From: Reclinomonas americana ATCC 50394
Lineage: Eukaryota; Jakobida; Jakobea; Jakobida
Length of the DNA: 64,000 nucleotides
NCBI GenBank assembly: GCA_048213135.1
Contig: PS015058.1
Span: 19,934 to 83,933 of the forward strand
Direction of reading: 5' to 3'
Under the pieces are notes generated by a model. That model did no database searches. It was not told where the DNA came from and saw only the letters and a list, made by a program, of their open reading frames with translations. A program made the position numbers and the translations under genes. Below, one piece after another: positions 44,801 through 55,595 of this stretch; within the stretch, counting starts at the first letter, position 1, and every line of letters begins with the position of its first letter.

Positions 44801-47394
44801 CGCCAGTGCCGGGATTGCGCCGGCCCTCGGGTCAATCTCCATGGGTGGCAGGAATGGCAGCAGGCGAGCGATGCGGAAGAGTGGAGCGGTGGTGGCCTCT
44901 GCAGGGAGGGGATGAGGGGGGAAGGGAGGGGACGAGGGGGGAAGGGAGGGAGGGGATGGAGGGGGGAAGGGAGGGAGGGAAGGGAGGGACGGAAGGGAGG
45001 GAAGGGAGGGATGGGAGGGATGGGAGGGATGGGAGGGAGGGGAGGGAGGGGAGGGATGGGAAAGGGAGAGACAAGGAGAGGGGAACAGACGAAGAGAGGG
45101 GGCAAGAGAAAGAGAAGGGAAACGAGAGAAAAAGAGAGAGAAACGCAGAAACACAGAATGAGAGAATGACACAGGAAGGAGAACTAGTAAGAGAGAAGGG
45201 CAGGAGGGAGAGAAACAGAAACGGAACGAGACAGAAAGAGAAACAAAAACGTAGAAAGAGAGACTGATGCAGGAAAGAGACGAAGAAAGACAAAGAGACA
45301 GAGAGTTACAAAGACAGTGAGAAGAGAGGGGGAGAAATGCAGAGACTGAGACATACAGAGAGAAGGAGAAAATCAGAGAGAGAGAGAGAGAGAGACAACA
45401 CGTGCTGCGTTATGTACCGGCGTAGCAGCTGTGCAGCAAGAGACAAGTCAGCGTGACGATTGTTGTTGCCTCACACAGGAGAGAGAGACACGCAACGTCT
45501 GGTCACACATGTCGGCCACCGAATCGTACCTGTACACCTCGAAGAAGCTGGCTGGTGGGCGATTGGTGCCAGATCCACACTCGTGCTCAAACAATGCTGT
45601 ATAAGTGTTTGAAAGTGAATCGGAAGAGAGAGGAGAGAGAGGGAGGGAGAGAAGAGCGCGCAACTCGTCACGCCCACGGTGTCGACGAACAAGCAGCGAG
45701 CGCCGACGGGGTTGGTTGGACTGCGCAGAAGGGGGAAGGGAGAGGGTGGTGAGAAGGGGAGAAAGGGAGGAGAAGGGGGAGGGCAACAAGGGAGTGAGAG
45801 AAGCGATGTGAGGGCGAGCGAAAGAGCGGGAGGATGGCGAAAGAACGATGGGAGGGAAAGCAGGGTGAGTGAGGAACAGTGGAGGTAGCAAGTTCATGAG
45901 GGAGGGCTGAGGAAAGGCGAAAAAGATGGGAGCAATAAAGGACGGGAGTACACAAAGGAGAATGGAGAAGGAGGAAGGAATTGGGGAACGAGAGGAAGAG
46001 AAGAATGAGGAGGAAGCAAGCACGGAGCAGCAAGGGATCACAAACCAGTAAGCGCAGTTGGCCATCGTGACACAGGATCGGCATTCGTTATCGGATTGCG
46101 GTGCGTCGCAGCTGCCCGGACACACTCCAATGCCCTCTTCAACAAGGAGGAGCACGTGAGAAGAGCGAAGAAGAGAGAGGGGAGAAGGGAGAGAAGGGAG
46201 AGTGAAGGAGCAATCGCGTGAGTGGGAGGGTGAAGGAGACGGGCAGGGAGGAGAAGAAGAAGAAGAACAAGAACAAGAAGAGGAAGAAAGAGGAAGAAAG
46301 AGGAAGAACAAGAAGAAGAAGAAGGCGGAGAAGAAGAAGGAGAAGGAGAAGAAGGAGAAGAAGGAGAAGAACAACAACAAGAACAAGATGAAGAAGAAGA
46401 AGAAGAAGAAGACGAAGAAGGGAGAGGCGGAACAATCGTGTGAGTGGGAGAGCGGGAGAGAGGCAGGGAAGAAGAAGAAGATGAAGCAGAAGATGAAGCA
46501 GAGGAAGAAGAAGAAGAAGAAGAAGTAGAAGAAGAAGAAGAAGAAGAACAAGAAGAAGAACAAGAAGAACAAGAAGAAGAAGAAGAAGAACAAGAAGAAG
46601 AACAAGAAGAACAAGAAGAACAAGAAGAANNNNNNNNNNNNNNNNNNNNNNNNNNNNNNNNNNNNNNNNNNNNNNNNNNNNNNNNNNNNNNNNNNNNNNN
46701 NNNNNNNNNNNNNNNNNNNNNNNNNNNNNNNNNNNNNNNNNNNNNNNNNNNNNNNNNNNNNNNNNNNNNNNNNNNNNNNNNNNNNNNNNNNNNNNNNNNN
46801 NNNNNNNNNNNNNNNNNNNNNNNNNNNNNNNNNNNNNNNNNNNNNNNNNNNNNNNNNNNNNNNNNNNNNNNNNNNNNNNNNNNNNNNNNNNNNNNNNNNN
46901 NNNNNNNNNNNNNNNNNNNNNNNNNNNNNNNNNNNNNNNNNNNNNNNNNNNNNNNNNNNNNNNNNNNNNNNNNNNNNNNNNNNNCAGGAAGAAGAAGAAG
47001 AAGAAAAAGAAGAAGAACAAGAACAAGAAGAAGAAGAAGGGAGAGAGAGAGAGAGAGAGAGTCACTTACTCAACTCGCATGCGCATCAGTGGCCGTGGAG
47101 TTATACGCGGCCACACACCCTCCCGTGCCAATCGCCTGACACACACCACTGCTCGGATCACTCCACGCCGACTGACACCACTCACACGCGGTGCCACCAC
47201 CAGTGATGCCAGTGCATGCGGAACATGAACTGCAACATGCAGTCAGAGAGATATCAGAGAGACAGAGATGGTGTGTGTGTGTGTGTGTGTGCGTGTGTGT
47301 GTGTGTGACGCAACGAGTACTGCATGCAGTCATCGGCGACACTCAGTGCTGCACATAGTAACAGCACAGTGAGCAGAGCGATCACTGATCGCAT
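40638..47394 (-). CDS. Signal-peptide, PSI-like, multi-pass membrane protein of unknown function
   Basis: Not recognised beyond its architecture. The start at 47394 gives a classic signal peptide (MRSVIALLTVLLLCAALSVA). Next come Cys-rich modules of PSI type, CSACTGITGGGTACEWCQSA (about 47150-47230) and CPGSCDAPQSDNECRSCV (about 46060-46130). Downstream exons encode several hydrophobic helices: VAFLYGVVLIVLGILSLILW near 44760-44820, WKLAMGCVLILSSLL near 44520-44560, LLPSLVVVLPIVLLIG near 42880-42930, VLYFALVGVTTAITVAAVV near 42720-42780, FWVVLLTFFISVLYIVYLFF near 42455-42515, ILSKKLLVILSLYLAV near 41890-41940 and GVLFYAGLFFNLLTLSLVLW near 41580-41650. Short exons at 40980-41220 join in phase (LLYGLPTFVRNTNLA, then YTLWISLLSTP, then HSVFVSAVNYAVKHGHSKH). 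The C-terminus ends EHEKSS, stop 40638-40640. A 762-base gap (43525-44286) hides part of it, so two genes cannot be excluded. A surface receptor or sensor is a possible reading, but no function is shown. Confidence 0.55.
43415..44300 (+). repeat. GGGGGAAGGAACA minisatellite with large assembly gap
   Basis: A 12-13 bp purine unit (GGGGGAAGGAACA and variants) repeats from about 43415 to 43524, abuts the N gap 43525-44286, and resumes as AAAGGGGGAAGGACAC. It is an intron of the PSI membrane protein gene. Arg/Gly/Lys/Glu frames across it are not coding. Confidence 0.85.
44897..45410 (+). repeat. GGGA/GGGATGG and GAGA polypurine block
   Basis: First GGGAGGGA/GGGATGGGAGGGAT words (about 44905-45065), then general AG-rich sequence to 45400. 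It lies in one intron of the minus-strand membrane protein gene, so the transcript strand is polypyrimidine. The G-runs of three in the first half could form G-quadruplexes on the plus strand. Confidence 0.8.
46246..47061 (+). repeat. (GAA)n/(AAG)n trinucleotide expansion with assembly gap
   Basis: Imperfect GAA triplets (GAAGAAGAACAAGAAGAA words) run from about 46246 to 46629, cross the N gap 46630-46984 and resume to about 47040, followed by GAGA to 47061. The antisense is TTC, within an intron of the membrane protein gene. Poly-Glu/Lys/Arg and poly-Phe/Leu frames are artefacts. Confidence 0.9.
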
Positions 47395-47455
47395 GTGTGG
47401 GAGGTTTTCGCAAATAGGACACATGCAACTCCGACTCTCGGACTTTTTTTCTCTC
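47395..47455. promoter_or_regulatory. 61-bp divergent intergenic region, PSI protein / methyltransferase
   Basis: Only 61 bp separate the two start codons. It includes a T-rich stretch (GACTTTTTTTCTCTC) just before the plus-strand ATG. No TATA box is seen. Confidence 0.45.
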
Positions 47456-47562
47456 ATGGCGGAGGCAGCAGCACGTTTCGACCCGCGATATGCGGAAGAA
47501 GGCTATGCGGTGAGTGCTCACACTCTTCTTCTTCTTCTTCTTCTTCTTCTTCTTCTTCTTCT

Positions 47563-47602
<40 letters not shown>

Positions 47603-47876
47603 NNNNNNNNNNNNNNNNNNNNNNNNNNNNNNNNNNNNNNNNNNNNNNNNNNNNNNNNNNNNNNNNNNNNNNNNNNNNNNNNNNNNNNNNNNNNNNNNNN
47701 NNNNNNNNNNNNNNNNNNNNNNNNNNNNNNNNNNNNNNNNNNNNNNNNNNNNNNNNNNNNNNNNNNNNNNNNNNNNNNNNNNNNNNNNNNNNNNNNNNNN
47801 NNNNNNNNNNNNNNNNNNNNNNNNNNNNNNNNNNNNNNNNNNNNNNNNNNNNNNNNNNNNNNNNNNNNNNNNNNNN

Positions 47877-47926
<50 letters not shown>

Positions 47927-49481
47927 CTCCTCCTCCTCCTCCTCCTCCTCCTCCTCCTCCTCCTCCTCCTCCTCCTCCTCCTCCTCTTTCCGCTCACTTG
48001 TCATACATGCATGCATGCACTGTAGTATGGAACGGAGCCGAATGAGTGGCTTGCCGAGTGTGTGAACGAGCGTCTCTCTGATGTGTCTGCGGCGGGTCTG
48101 CGTGTGTTGTCGCTGGGCGAGGGCGAGGGTCGTAATGTTGCGTGTGTGTGTGTGTGGCGTGTGAGTGAGAGTGAGGATGTGATTGCTCATTCTCGTGAGA
48201 GTAGGCCATGTTCTTGATGAAACGCGGCTTCCATGTGACTGCGTTGGATGCGTCCAGTGTCGGTCTTGCCAAGGTATGCTCTCTGCCTCTCCCTCTGTCT
48301 CTTGCTCTCCCTGCCTCTTCTTGCCTGTCGCACTGTCGCTCTCGCCTGTTCATTCCCTTTCCCTCTCTTTGTCTGTGTCCCTTCGAGTCTGTCTCTCTCC
48401 CTTCTCTCTCTCTCTCTCTCTCTGCAGGTAATCCATCAGTCTCTCACGATCTCTCAGGCTGGCTGCCTATCTTTCGCTCTGCAGGTCGTCTCTCCTATCT
48501 GTATGTCTGTCCCTCTTTCTCTCTCTTTCTCCTTCTGTCTCTGCTCGCATAGTATTCTCAACTTGCCTGTCTGCTTCTCTGTTTCTCTCTCGACAGGCTT
48601 GCTGCAGTCAGTCAGTCTCTCAAGACATCGCAGGCAGGCTGCTTGGCTCTTGCTAGCGGTGTATGTCTCTCTGTTTGTCTGCCACTGTCTCTCTCTCTTT
48701 CTCTCGGCTGGCTGGCTGGCAGGCAGGCAGTCAGTCACTCAAAACAGTCGAGCTGACTTCCTCCCTTCTGGCTGGCTGGTTTGCAGTCACTCCATCTTCG
48801 AGACCTCGCAGGCAGGCTACCAGTCTCTTGCTAGCTGTGTCTGTCTCAGTTTGTCTGCCTATCTCTCTTTTTCCTTTGTCTCTGCTCGCGTAGTATTCTC
48901 AACTTGCCTGTCTGCGAACAGGCTGGTAGTCAGTCAGTCTCTTAGTTGGCTGCTTGTCTCTTCTCTGTCTTTCATCCTCTCTCCCTCTCTCCCTCTCTCC
49001 CCCTCCCTCCTCTCCCCCTCCCTCACTCCCTCACTTTCCCTTCTCCCTTTCGCAGGCCCGCTCCTGGGCCGACACCGAGGGCGTGGGACACCTGCTGGAG
49101 ACCGCTGTGGTCGACGTAACCACGTACCCATTCGAGAGCACTGCAATCGACGTGGTCGTCTCCATTTTTTGCCACCTGCCGGTGGAGCTGCGTCGGAGTA
49201 CGCACGCCGCATGTGTGCGTGCGCTGCAGCAGAATCCGGCCGGTGGTGTGATTATTGTGGAGTACTACTCGCCGCGTCAGCTGGAGTTCCGCACGGGCGG
49301 GCCGTCGACGGTGGACATGCTGTGCACGGCGGAGCAGCTGCGGGAGGAGTTTGCGGGGTGTGAGTTTGAGGTGTTGCAGGAGGTCGAGCGTGATGTGGTG
49401 GAGGGCCGGTTGCATACGGGTCGGGCGGCGACCACGCAGATGTTGGCGAGGGTGAGGCCGGTGGTGGTGGTGGAGAAGTGA
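47456..49481 (+). CDS. Class I SAM-dependent methyltransferase (TehB/UbiE-like fold)
   Basis: Small-molecule-type methyltransferase using S-adenosylmethionine; the substrate is unknown. Exons join as MAEAAARFDPRYAEEGYA (47456-47511), then YGTEPNEWLAE onward (from about 48026), then FLMKRGFHVTALDASSVGLA (to about 48274), then a final exon from about 49056 to stop 49479-49481. LSLGEGEGRN is the SAM-binding motif I (GxGxG-like, EGEGRN type), followed by the acidic motif II residue in VTALDAS. DVVVSIFCHLP and GGVIIVEYYSPRQ match later MTase motifs. Length is about 215 residues. YGTEPNEWL and GEGEGRN are typical of a subfamily common in bacteria, so old horizontal transfer is possible. However, the gene carries spliceosomal introns, one at a GTTGCGT donor (48137). 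Introns hold an N gap (47603-47876) and a long CT-rich repeat. Confidence 0.88.
47522..47987 (+). repeat. TTC, CT and CTC microsatellites around an assembly gap
   Basis: Order: (TTC)n 47525-47566, (CT)n to 47602, N gap 47603-47876, (CT)n to 47922, (CTC)n to about 47985. All lie inside intron 1 of the methyltransferase gene. Confidence 0.95.
48290..49050 (+). repeat. CT-rich intron with diverged internal repeats
   Basis: The last methyltransferase intron is pyrimidine-rich and contains repeated phrases. TAGTATTCTCAACTTGCCTG occurs near 48551 and 48893, and CGCAGGCAGGCT occurs near 48628 and 48809. Offsets (342 and about 181) suggest stepwise duplication. No exon was found inside. Confidence 0.75.
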
Positions 49482-49700
49482 GGGAGGTGGTGGGGGAATG
49501 AACGGGTGACGTAGAAGAAACCTTTGTTGTTAGCAGTCGCTGAAGTGGAGGAAGAGCGCAGAAATCATACTGCATGTTTTGGCTCGCCGTCTCGACAGGT
49601 GTTCATTTGTGGCGACATCTCGCCAGAGAAGCACGCATGCAGCATCCACTCGCCATCCACGGCGCAACTGCGCATGCTGTCTATCTGTCGCGGACTCGAG

Positions 49701-51397
49701 TTACTCCTTCATGGAATAACGTGTCTTCCCGTCGTCAAAGTCGCTCTCTGGGTGAACGATGACGACGTTCTTGTTCGCAAGAGCGCGAAGAGTTCGCGAC
49801 ACCACCGCAGGCTCGTCTCCAATGAGTTGATCGCGGCCGAACAGGTCAAAAGCGATAATGCGGGCGATCTCCTTTCCAAGTAGAGGCGCCGTCGACGGGG
49901 GCAAATGCTTGCGCACCAACTCCCGCATGACGTCCTTACCAACACCACCGAAATCACTCGCACTGCTGACCAGTCACATGTGAGAACAAGATGAATGCAC
50001 TTTGTCATCAGCACAACAGCAGAACACACCGGACATCCGCATCGCTGCAACCAACGTCGTCAACTGGCAAGTGCATGCACGAAGCTGAAGCACCGGTACC
50101 GGACCGATCGCCAGCAGTGCTCAATGGCGCCCTGTTACTACGACCACGCTGGGTGACACGCAGAACAGGTGCTGCCGCGCCGCGTTGCGGACGCTCGTCG
50201 AGTTGCATTTTCATGACAGTCAACCGTTCCATCACCTCTGCTTGATCGGTCCGCAAGGCAGCAATATCGTCACGCACACCCGCAACTTCCCCACGCACGC
50301 CAGCGACCTCTCCACGCACGTCAACCAACACCTCCATCACCTCAAAATGATGAAACTGCATCAGCTCCATTTCTTCATGCGCTGTCAAACGGATGACGCC
50401 CTGAACCACGGGTCAGTATCTTGTATCTGTCATGATATGCAGAATTCTCCAAACCGCAATGTGCGCTCTAACATTCAATTCTCGTTCCACATACTCCGCG
50501 AATGACCGCCGCCAGTCCACGTCGCAATCGACGAGCTCGTGAGGTTCTAAGTGCCACCGATGATATCGATGAGCAGCTCGTGGTACCGGTGAAGTCAAGC
50601 AAGAAACTCAAGAAGCATACACACAACTCATTGAGTGCACACGTTGCGCTTCCGCGTACTGCGTCAAAACGGCAGCATCAACGTGGTGATGATCGCGGAG
50701 GTGCTCGGTGATGGTTTGGAACGAGCAGTCGAGCATGCGCCACAACTCGATGTATTCGTCTCGCCTCAGTGCACATCGCCCACAGTGTCCTGCAGCGTTC
50801 CGCACGCTGAGCCCGCTTTCCACAGCCATGAACTGTACACGGTGAGAGTGTTGCATAACCCACGGCGCGCGAACGTCTTACCAGTGGAGAGTTGGGGGTC
50901 ACAACCCAGTCAATCATGCCTCTCCAGGCATCCAGCGGCGCCGGCGGCAGGTCACCGCCGTGGACTCGTGTCGGAACGAATGCTCCGCGGAGAAGGAGGT
51001 GAGACGCAAGGGTGATGTCAATCGGATCCAAGGGACCCGAAAAGCGAGAGACCTTGTTGTCACGTGAACGCGGGCGGCGCTCTCGAAAACCGGCACTGGC
51101 CGCGGGATCTGGTACCCACATGTGAAACTTCTTCAACGAGTCTTGTGATGTTTTCCAGGCCACAGCGGCTGGCACACGCACACAATAGCTATCGTCGAGC
51201 CAGAAATAGCGCCAGTACCATTTCCCTTGCCGCGGGGGGTCGGTTGACCGGTGAGGAGATGCACATGCCTTCAAGAAATGAGCAAAGTTGAAGCCGTCTT
51301 GTCGTGCGAATGGCACAAAGCAGTGCTTCACGAGGAGATGAAGCAGAGACGTATACTCGCGGAGAATTCGCCACAGACGAACAAAGTCGCTCCACTC
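49701..51397 (-). CDS. Unrecognised protein with possible zinc-binding motif and coiled coil
   Basis: Family not recognised. The first clear exon starts after a CAG acceptor at 51398-51400 (EWSDFVRLWRILREYTSLLH) and runs to about 50882 (SPL, before GTAAGACG). It joins in phase to FMAVESGLSVRNAAGHCGRC in the next exon. HCGRC followed about 25 residues later by HLRDHHHV could bind zinc (C-x2-C...H-x3-H). Later exons encode LEPHELVDCDVDWRRSFAEY, then a heptad-like coiled coil with a duplicated VRGEVAG unit (50250-50370), then a Pro/Ser linker. The last exon ends DDGKTRYSMKE, stop 49701-49703. The 5' end is unresolved: candidate ATGs lie between 51430 and 51600, but none was clearly linked. It converges on the methyltransferase stop with a 219-bp gap. 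Possibly a DNA-binding or transposon-derived protein, but that is a guess. Confidence 0.55.
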
Positions 51398-51655
51398 CTG
51401 CACGCAGCGTACAGGAATAAGACACACTATCACGTCTCACAGCACTGACACGTGACGCACGCTCATGTGTCAGTGACAAAAATGGGGTTTTCTGACGATC
51501 ATCTGACGACAACAGCCGACGCGCGCGTGGGACACAAGAAGGTGCGTGTTGGCCATGCTCAGACGAGGGAGGCACTGCCTGCATGCTCCCAATCTCGCAC
51601 GCGTCGACGGAAGATTAGTGTCCTGCAAGTCGCTGATCACTCGACGTTCTCAAGT

Positions 51656-52452
51656 ATGGAGGCCGGCGACAAGGCCGCCTCACGTAGCGTCGACTATGTG
51701 TCGATGTCATCCGGGGGTGCGACACCTTATCTCTCTCAATCCTCTCACACACTCACACACTTGCGCACACAGGTCTCGATAAGCAAAGCACTGCCACTGC
51801 TTCCCGCATGCTCAACATGGAGAGTGGCTCTGCTCCAGGCACACAATACCAACTGACTTGGTGTGTGTGTGTGTGTGTGCATGAATGAATGAGTGAGAGA
51901 AAAACACACACTCACTTTGACTGATTTCTCGCACTCATAGGTATCGATGGATCATTCTCTTGCTCTTTTGCGGAGTCAGTTGCGTTGTCTTTCTTTCTAT
52001 GCTTCTTCTTCTCCTTAGTCTTTACACAGTGTGTATACACAGCGTCGGGGAATGCGCTGATGTGGATCTCGGTGTCGGCTGTGCAAGATGTTTCGTGACA
52101 AATCAGTCACCTGTGAGAGAGAGAGAGAGAGAGAAGGAAGGAAGGAGAGTGAGTGCAGTGAGGAGCGCAAGGAGTGAGTGAATAGACAACAGGAGAGAAA
52201 GAGAAAAGGGAAAGAGAAGGCAAATGGGAAGGAAGAGAATGAGTAAATAGACAACAGAGAGAGAGAGAGAGACGAAGTGGGAAGGGAAAAGGCAAGGAAG
52301 GAGGAGAGAGTGAAAGAGAGAGAAGAGAGCAGAGGTTCTTGAGTACAGTGACTGACGGAGCGCTGGGGGTGAGTGAAAGAGGGAGAAGAGAGCAGAGGTG
52401 AGATGAAAGAAGACAGCGATTGAGTGCAGCCAGTCACCAGTCACTCTCCTCA

Positions 52453-52486
<34 letters not shown>

Positions 52487-55400
52487 GCGGCAGGAGGTCA
52501 AGACTTGGTACTCCGTGTCAGACAGCACCGCCAACTACGCCGTCCTGGTGTTCTACATTACGTTCCTGCCGCTGGCGCCACTGGCCGCACATCTCATTGA
52601 CACGTACGGGCTGCGCTTTGGAGTTGCGTGCACCCGCACCGCACCTGCACCACCTGCTGCCTACTGATCTGCGGAGTGCAGGTCACGCTCGGTGCCATCT
52701 TCAACGGTGCAGGTTCGCTGCTGAGATTAATCGGGCTCAGCCACAGCGGATTCCCGTGGTTGATTGTCGGCAACACGGTAGCCAGCTTTGGCATGCCGTT
52801 TCTCCTTGCCACGCCCACCAAGCTCACAGGTGCTGATTTGTCTCTCTCTCTCTCTCTCAGTGTGTGTTCTCTCTTGTCGCGTTTCATTCCTTCGCATTGC
52901 TTGTCTCTGTGTCTGGTTATCGTTCATTCCCTCAAAGTGTCATTCTCCTCACTCATTCCTCTCACCAGCCTACTGGTTCCCGGCCACCGAGCGCACACTG
53001 TCCACCTCCATCGCCATCATGTTCAACCAGTCGGGCGTTTGTCTCGGTTTTGTCATTGCGGTGAGTGTCACTTCGTTGGGCCTCTCCATGACACGCCCTG
53101 ACCGTCGCTGCAGTTGGGCGCCGTGCACACGGCCGCCAATGTCTCAAATATGTTAATCGGTGCGTTGTCGCAAGGGAGAGGGACTCTATGTGTGCTTCTG
53201 TGACTTGTTAATGTGTGTCTGGCTGTTTTTTGCGTCTCTGTGTAATATCGAGTGTCTGTGGGCTTGTATGCATTCGAGCGCCCCATGCTGTGGTGTCAGT
53301 ATCGATATGTCAGGCTGTGTGTGTCAGTGAATATCTCTTTGTACCTGCGCATATCTGCGGGCTTGCGTATTCGTACGTGTGTCTCTGCTGTTACCTGTAT
53401 GTCTGTACATGCGAGCTTGCGTGCATGACTGCATATCCTGACTGTGTCTGCGTGTTGCACTATGTGCCTGTTTGACTGTATGCCATTATGTCTCTGTGCT
53501 GATGTGTCTGTAAGTCTCCGGTGATCCATGAATGTGTGGCTTGTCTGTTTGACGATTTTTCTGTCTCTGTCTCTTGTCTCTTTTCTTCCCTTCCTCTCTC
53601 TCTCTCTGTCCCTTTCTCTCTTTCTCTCGTTCTCTCTCTTTCTTTCTCTCTGACTCCCTCTTCCCCTCTCTTTCCATCTCTCTCCCTTTCTCTCCCTTTC
53701 TCTCCCTTTCTGTCCCTGCCTTTCCCCGACACTTGTCTTTCTGTGTCTGTTTCTCTTTCTCTGCTTCTCTCCCTTTCTCTCCCTTCTTCGCTCTTCTCTT
53801 CCTCTTTCTTCTTCCCTCTCCCTTTCCCCCTTCTCTCCCTTTCCCCCTTTCTCATTCTCCCTTCCCCCTCTCTTCGTGCAGGCATTGCCATCGCCCTCTC
53901 CATCCACATGGTTCTCGTGATTGTGTTCTTCCGCGAGAAACCCAAATACCCCCCATCGGCGGCGTCGCACTTTGTCGGCGGGCCGCCAGAGGTTCGCTTG
54001 TTAGGCGATAAATCCTTCCCCTCTCTCCCGCTGACGCCTTTGCTCTATCGCAGAACGTATTCCGAGCGCTGTGGAAGATCTTCAAAATCCGCTCGTATTG
54101 GGTGCTTGTTATTGTCTTCAGCCTCGATCAGGGTGGCTTCTGGGTGCTGAGCACGCTGCTCGATCGTTGCGGAAGTTTGTTTGTCGAGACCAAGAGCAAT
54201 GGGAATGCTTACTCGCCGCACACAGAAATCATGAATCCACTGATGTACCCCGACATGCAAATCGACGTGGCGGGCATTATTGTACTCGCTCTCGGCATTC
54301 CGGTGCGTTGCCTGTCTTGTTCTCTTGTCGCTGTCCATGTCACATCTTCACTGTTGAGCGTGCGGTCGACAGGGCATGCTGTTCTTTGGCTGGGTGAGTT
54401 TCCCCTTGACCGTGTTCGTGGATTGCACGCAGTGAACTGACACTGTTTGCATGCCAGCTGGTCGACAAGACGCACTGGTACAAGCTGACACTCAATGTGT
54501 GTCTGTGGGTCAGTGCATTTGCCACGCTGTGGTTGGTGTATGCAGCCCGACCCAATGCCTATGGGCAGGTGTGTTTGTATGGGGGAAGGGAAGGGAAGGA
54601 GGGAAGAAGGGAATTGCAGGAAAGGGAATAGAAGAGAAGAGACGAGGTGAAGAAGTAAAGGGAAGACAAGGGGAGCTTAAGACATGAGAAGAGAAGTGAA
54701 GAGAAATGAAGAGGAGAGGAGAAGAGGAGAGATCAGATGAAGAAAAGAATACAAGAGAAGAGAAGAGATGAGAAGAGGGCAGAAGAGAAATGAAGAGGAG
54801 AGGAGAAGAGGAGAGATCAGATGAAGAAAAGAATACATGAGAAGAGAAGAGATGAGAAGAGAGCAGAAGAGAAAAGAGGAGGAGAGGAAATGAGAGAGAT
54901 CAGATGAAGAGAAGAATACAAGAGAGGAAAAGAGGTGAGAAGAGAGCAGAAGAGAAGGGAAGAAGAGAGATGAGAAGGGAAGAGAAGAGTAGAGACGAGA
55001 ATGGAAGCATCTACGCGCGAGTGTGACGCGTTTGTGCACATGCAGGTACTGGCCATCTGTGTGATCATGGGCATCTTTACGTCGGCCATTCAACCCATTG
55101 GTGAGGAGAGCATCCATTCACACTCCTCCTCCTCCACACTCTGCACTCACTTTATCTTCCCCCAACGCAGCTCTGGAGCTGGCCGTCGAGGTTTGTCTGT
55201 GCTGTGTCTTCTCACATGTCACGTATCGGTGTCTCACACTCAGTCTCTGCGCAGCTCACATACCCGTGCGTGCAACAATCCCTTGTAGCGCCTGGGTCTC
55301 GTTCACCCATCTGAATAGCTATTCTACTTGCAGTGTCTCGGAAGCAGTGTCCGGTGGCTTCCTCATGTGGGTCGGGCAGGTGAGAAGACTCTCCCCCTCA

Positions 55401-55545
55401 GTTCCCCACTCCGCCAGTCCACTGACATGCATCGCCTTTGCGCAGGTGTTTGCAATCATGTAGTGCGTCACTCACTTCAAATTGCGTACATCTCTACCAC
55501 CCGTTGCTGACCTCTCTCTCTCTCTCTCCCTCCCCCCTTCTCTCT

Positions 55546-55595
<50 letters not shown>

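Noticed and set aside
46139-47139. Poly-Glu/Lys and poly-Phe/Leu frames around 46.2-47.1 kb.
   Set aside because: GAA/TTC triplet repeat with an N gap, intronic in the membrane protein gene.
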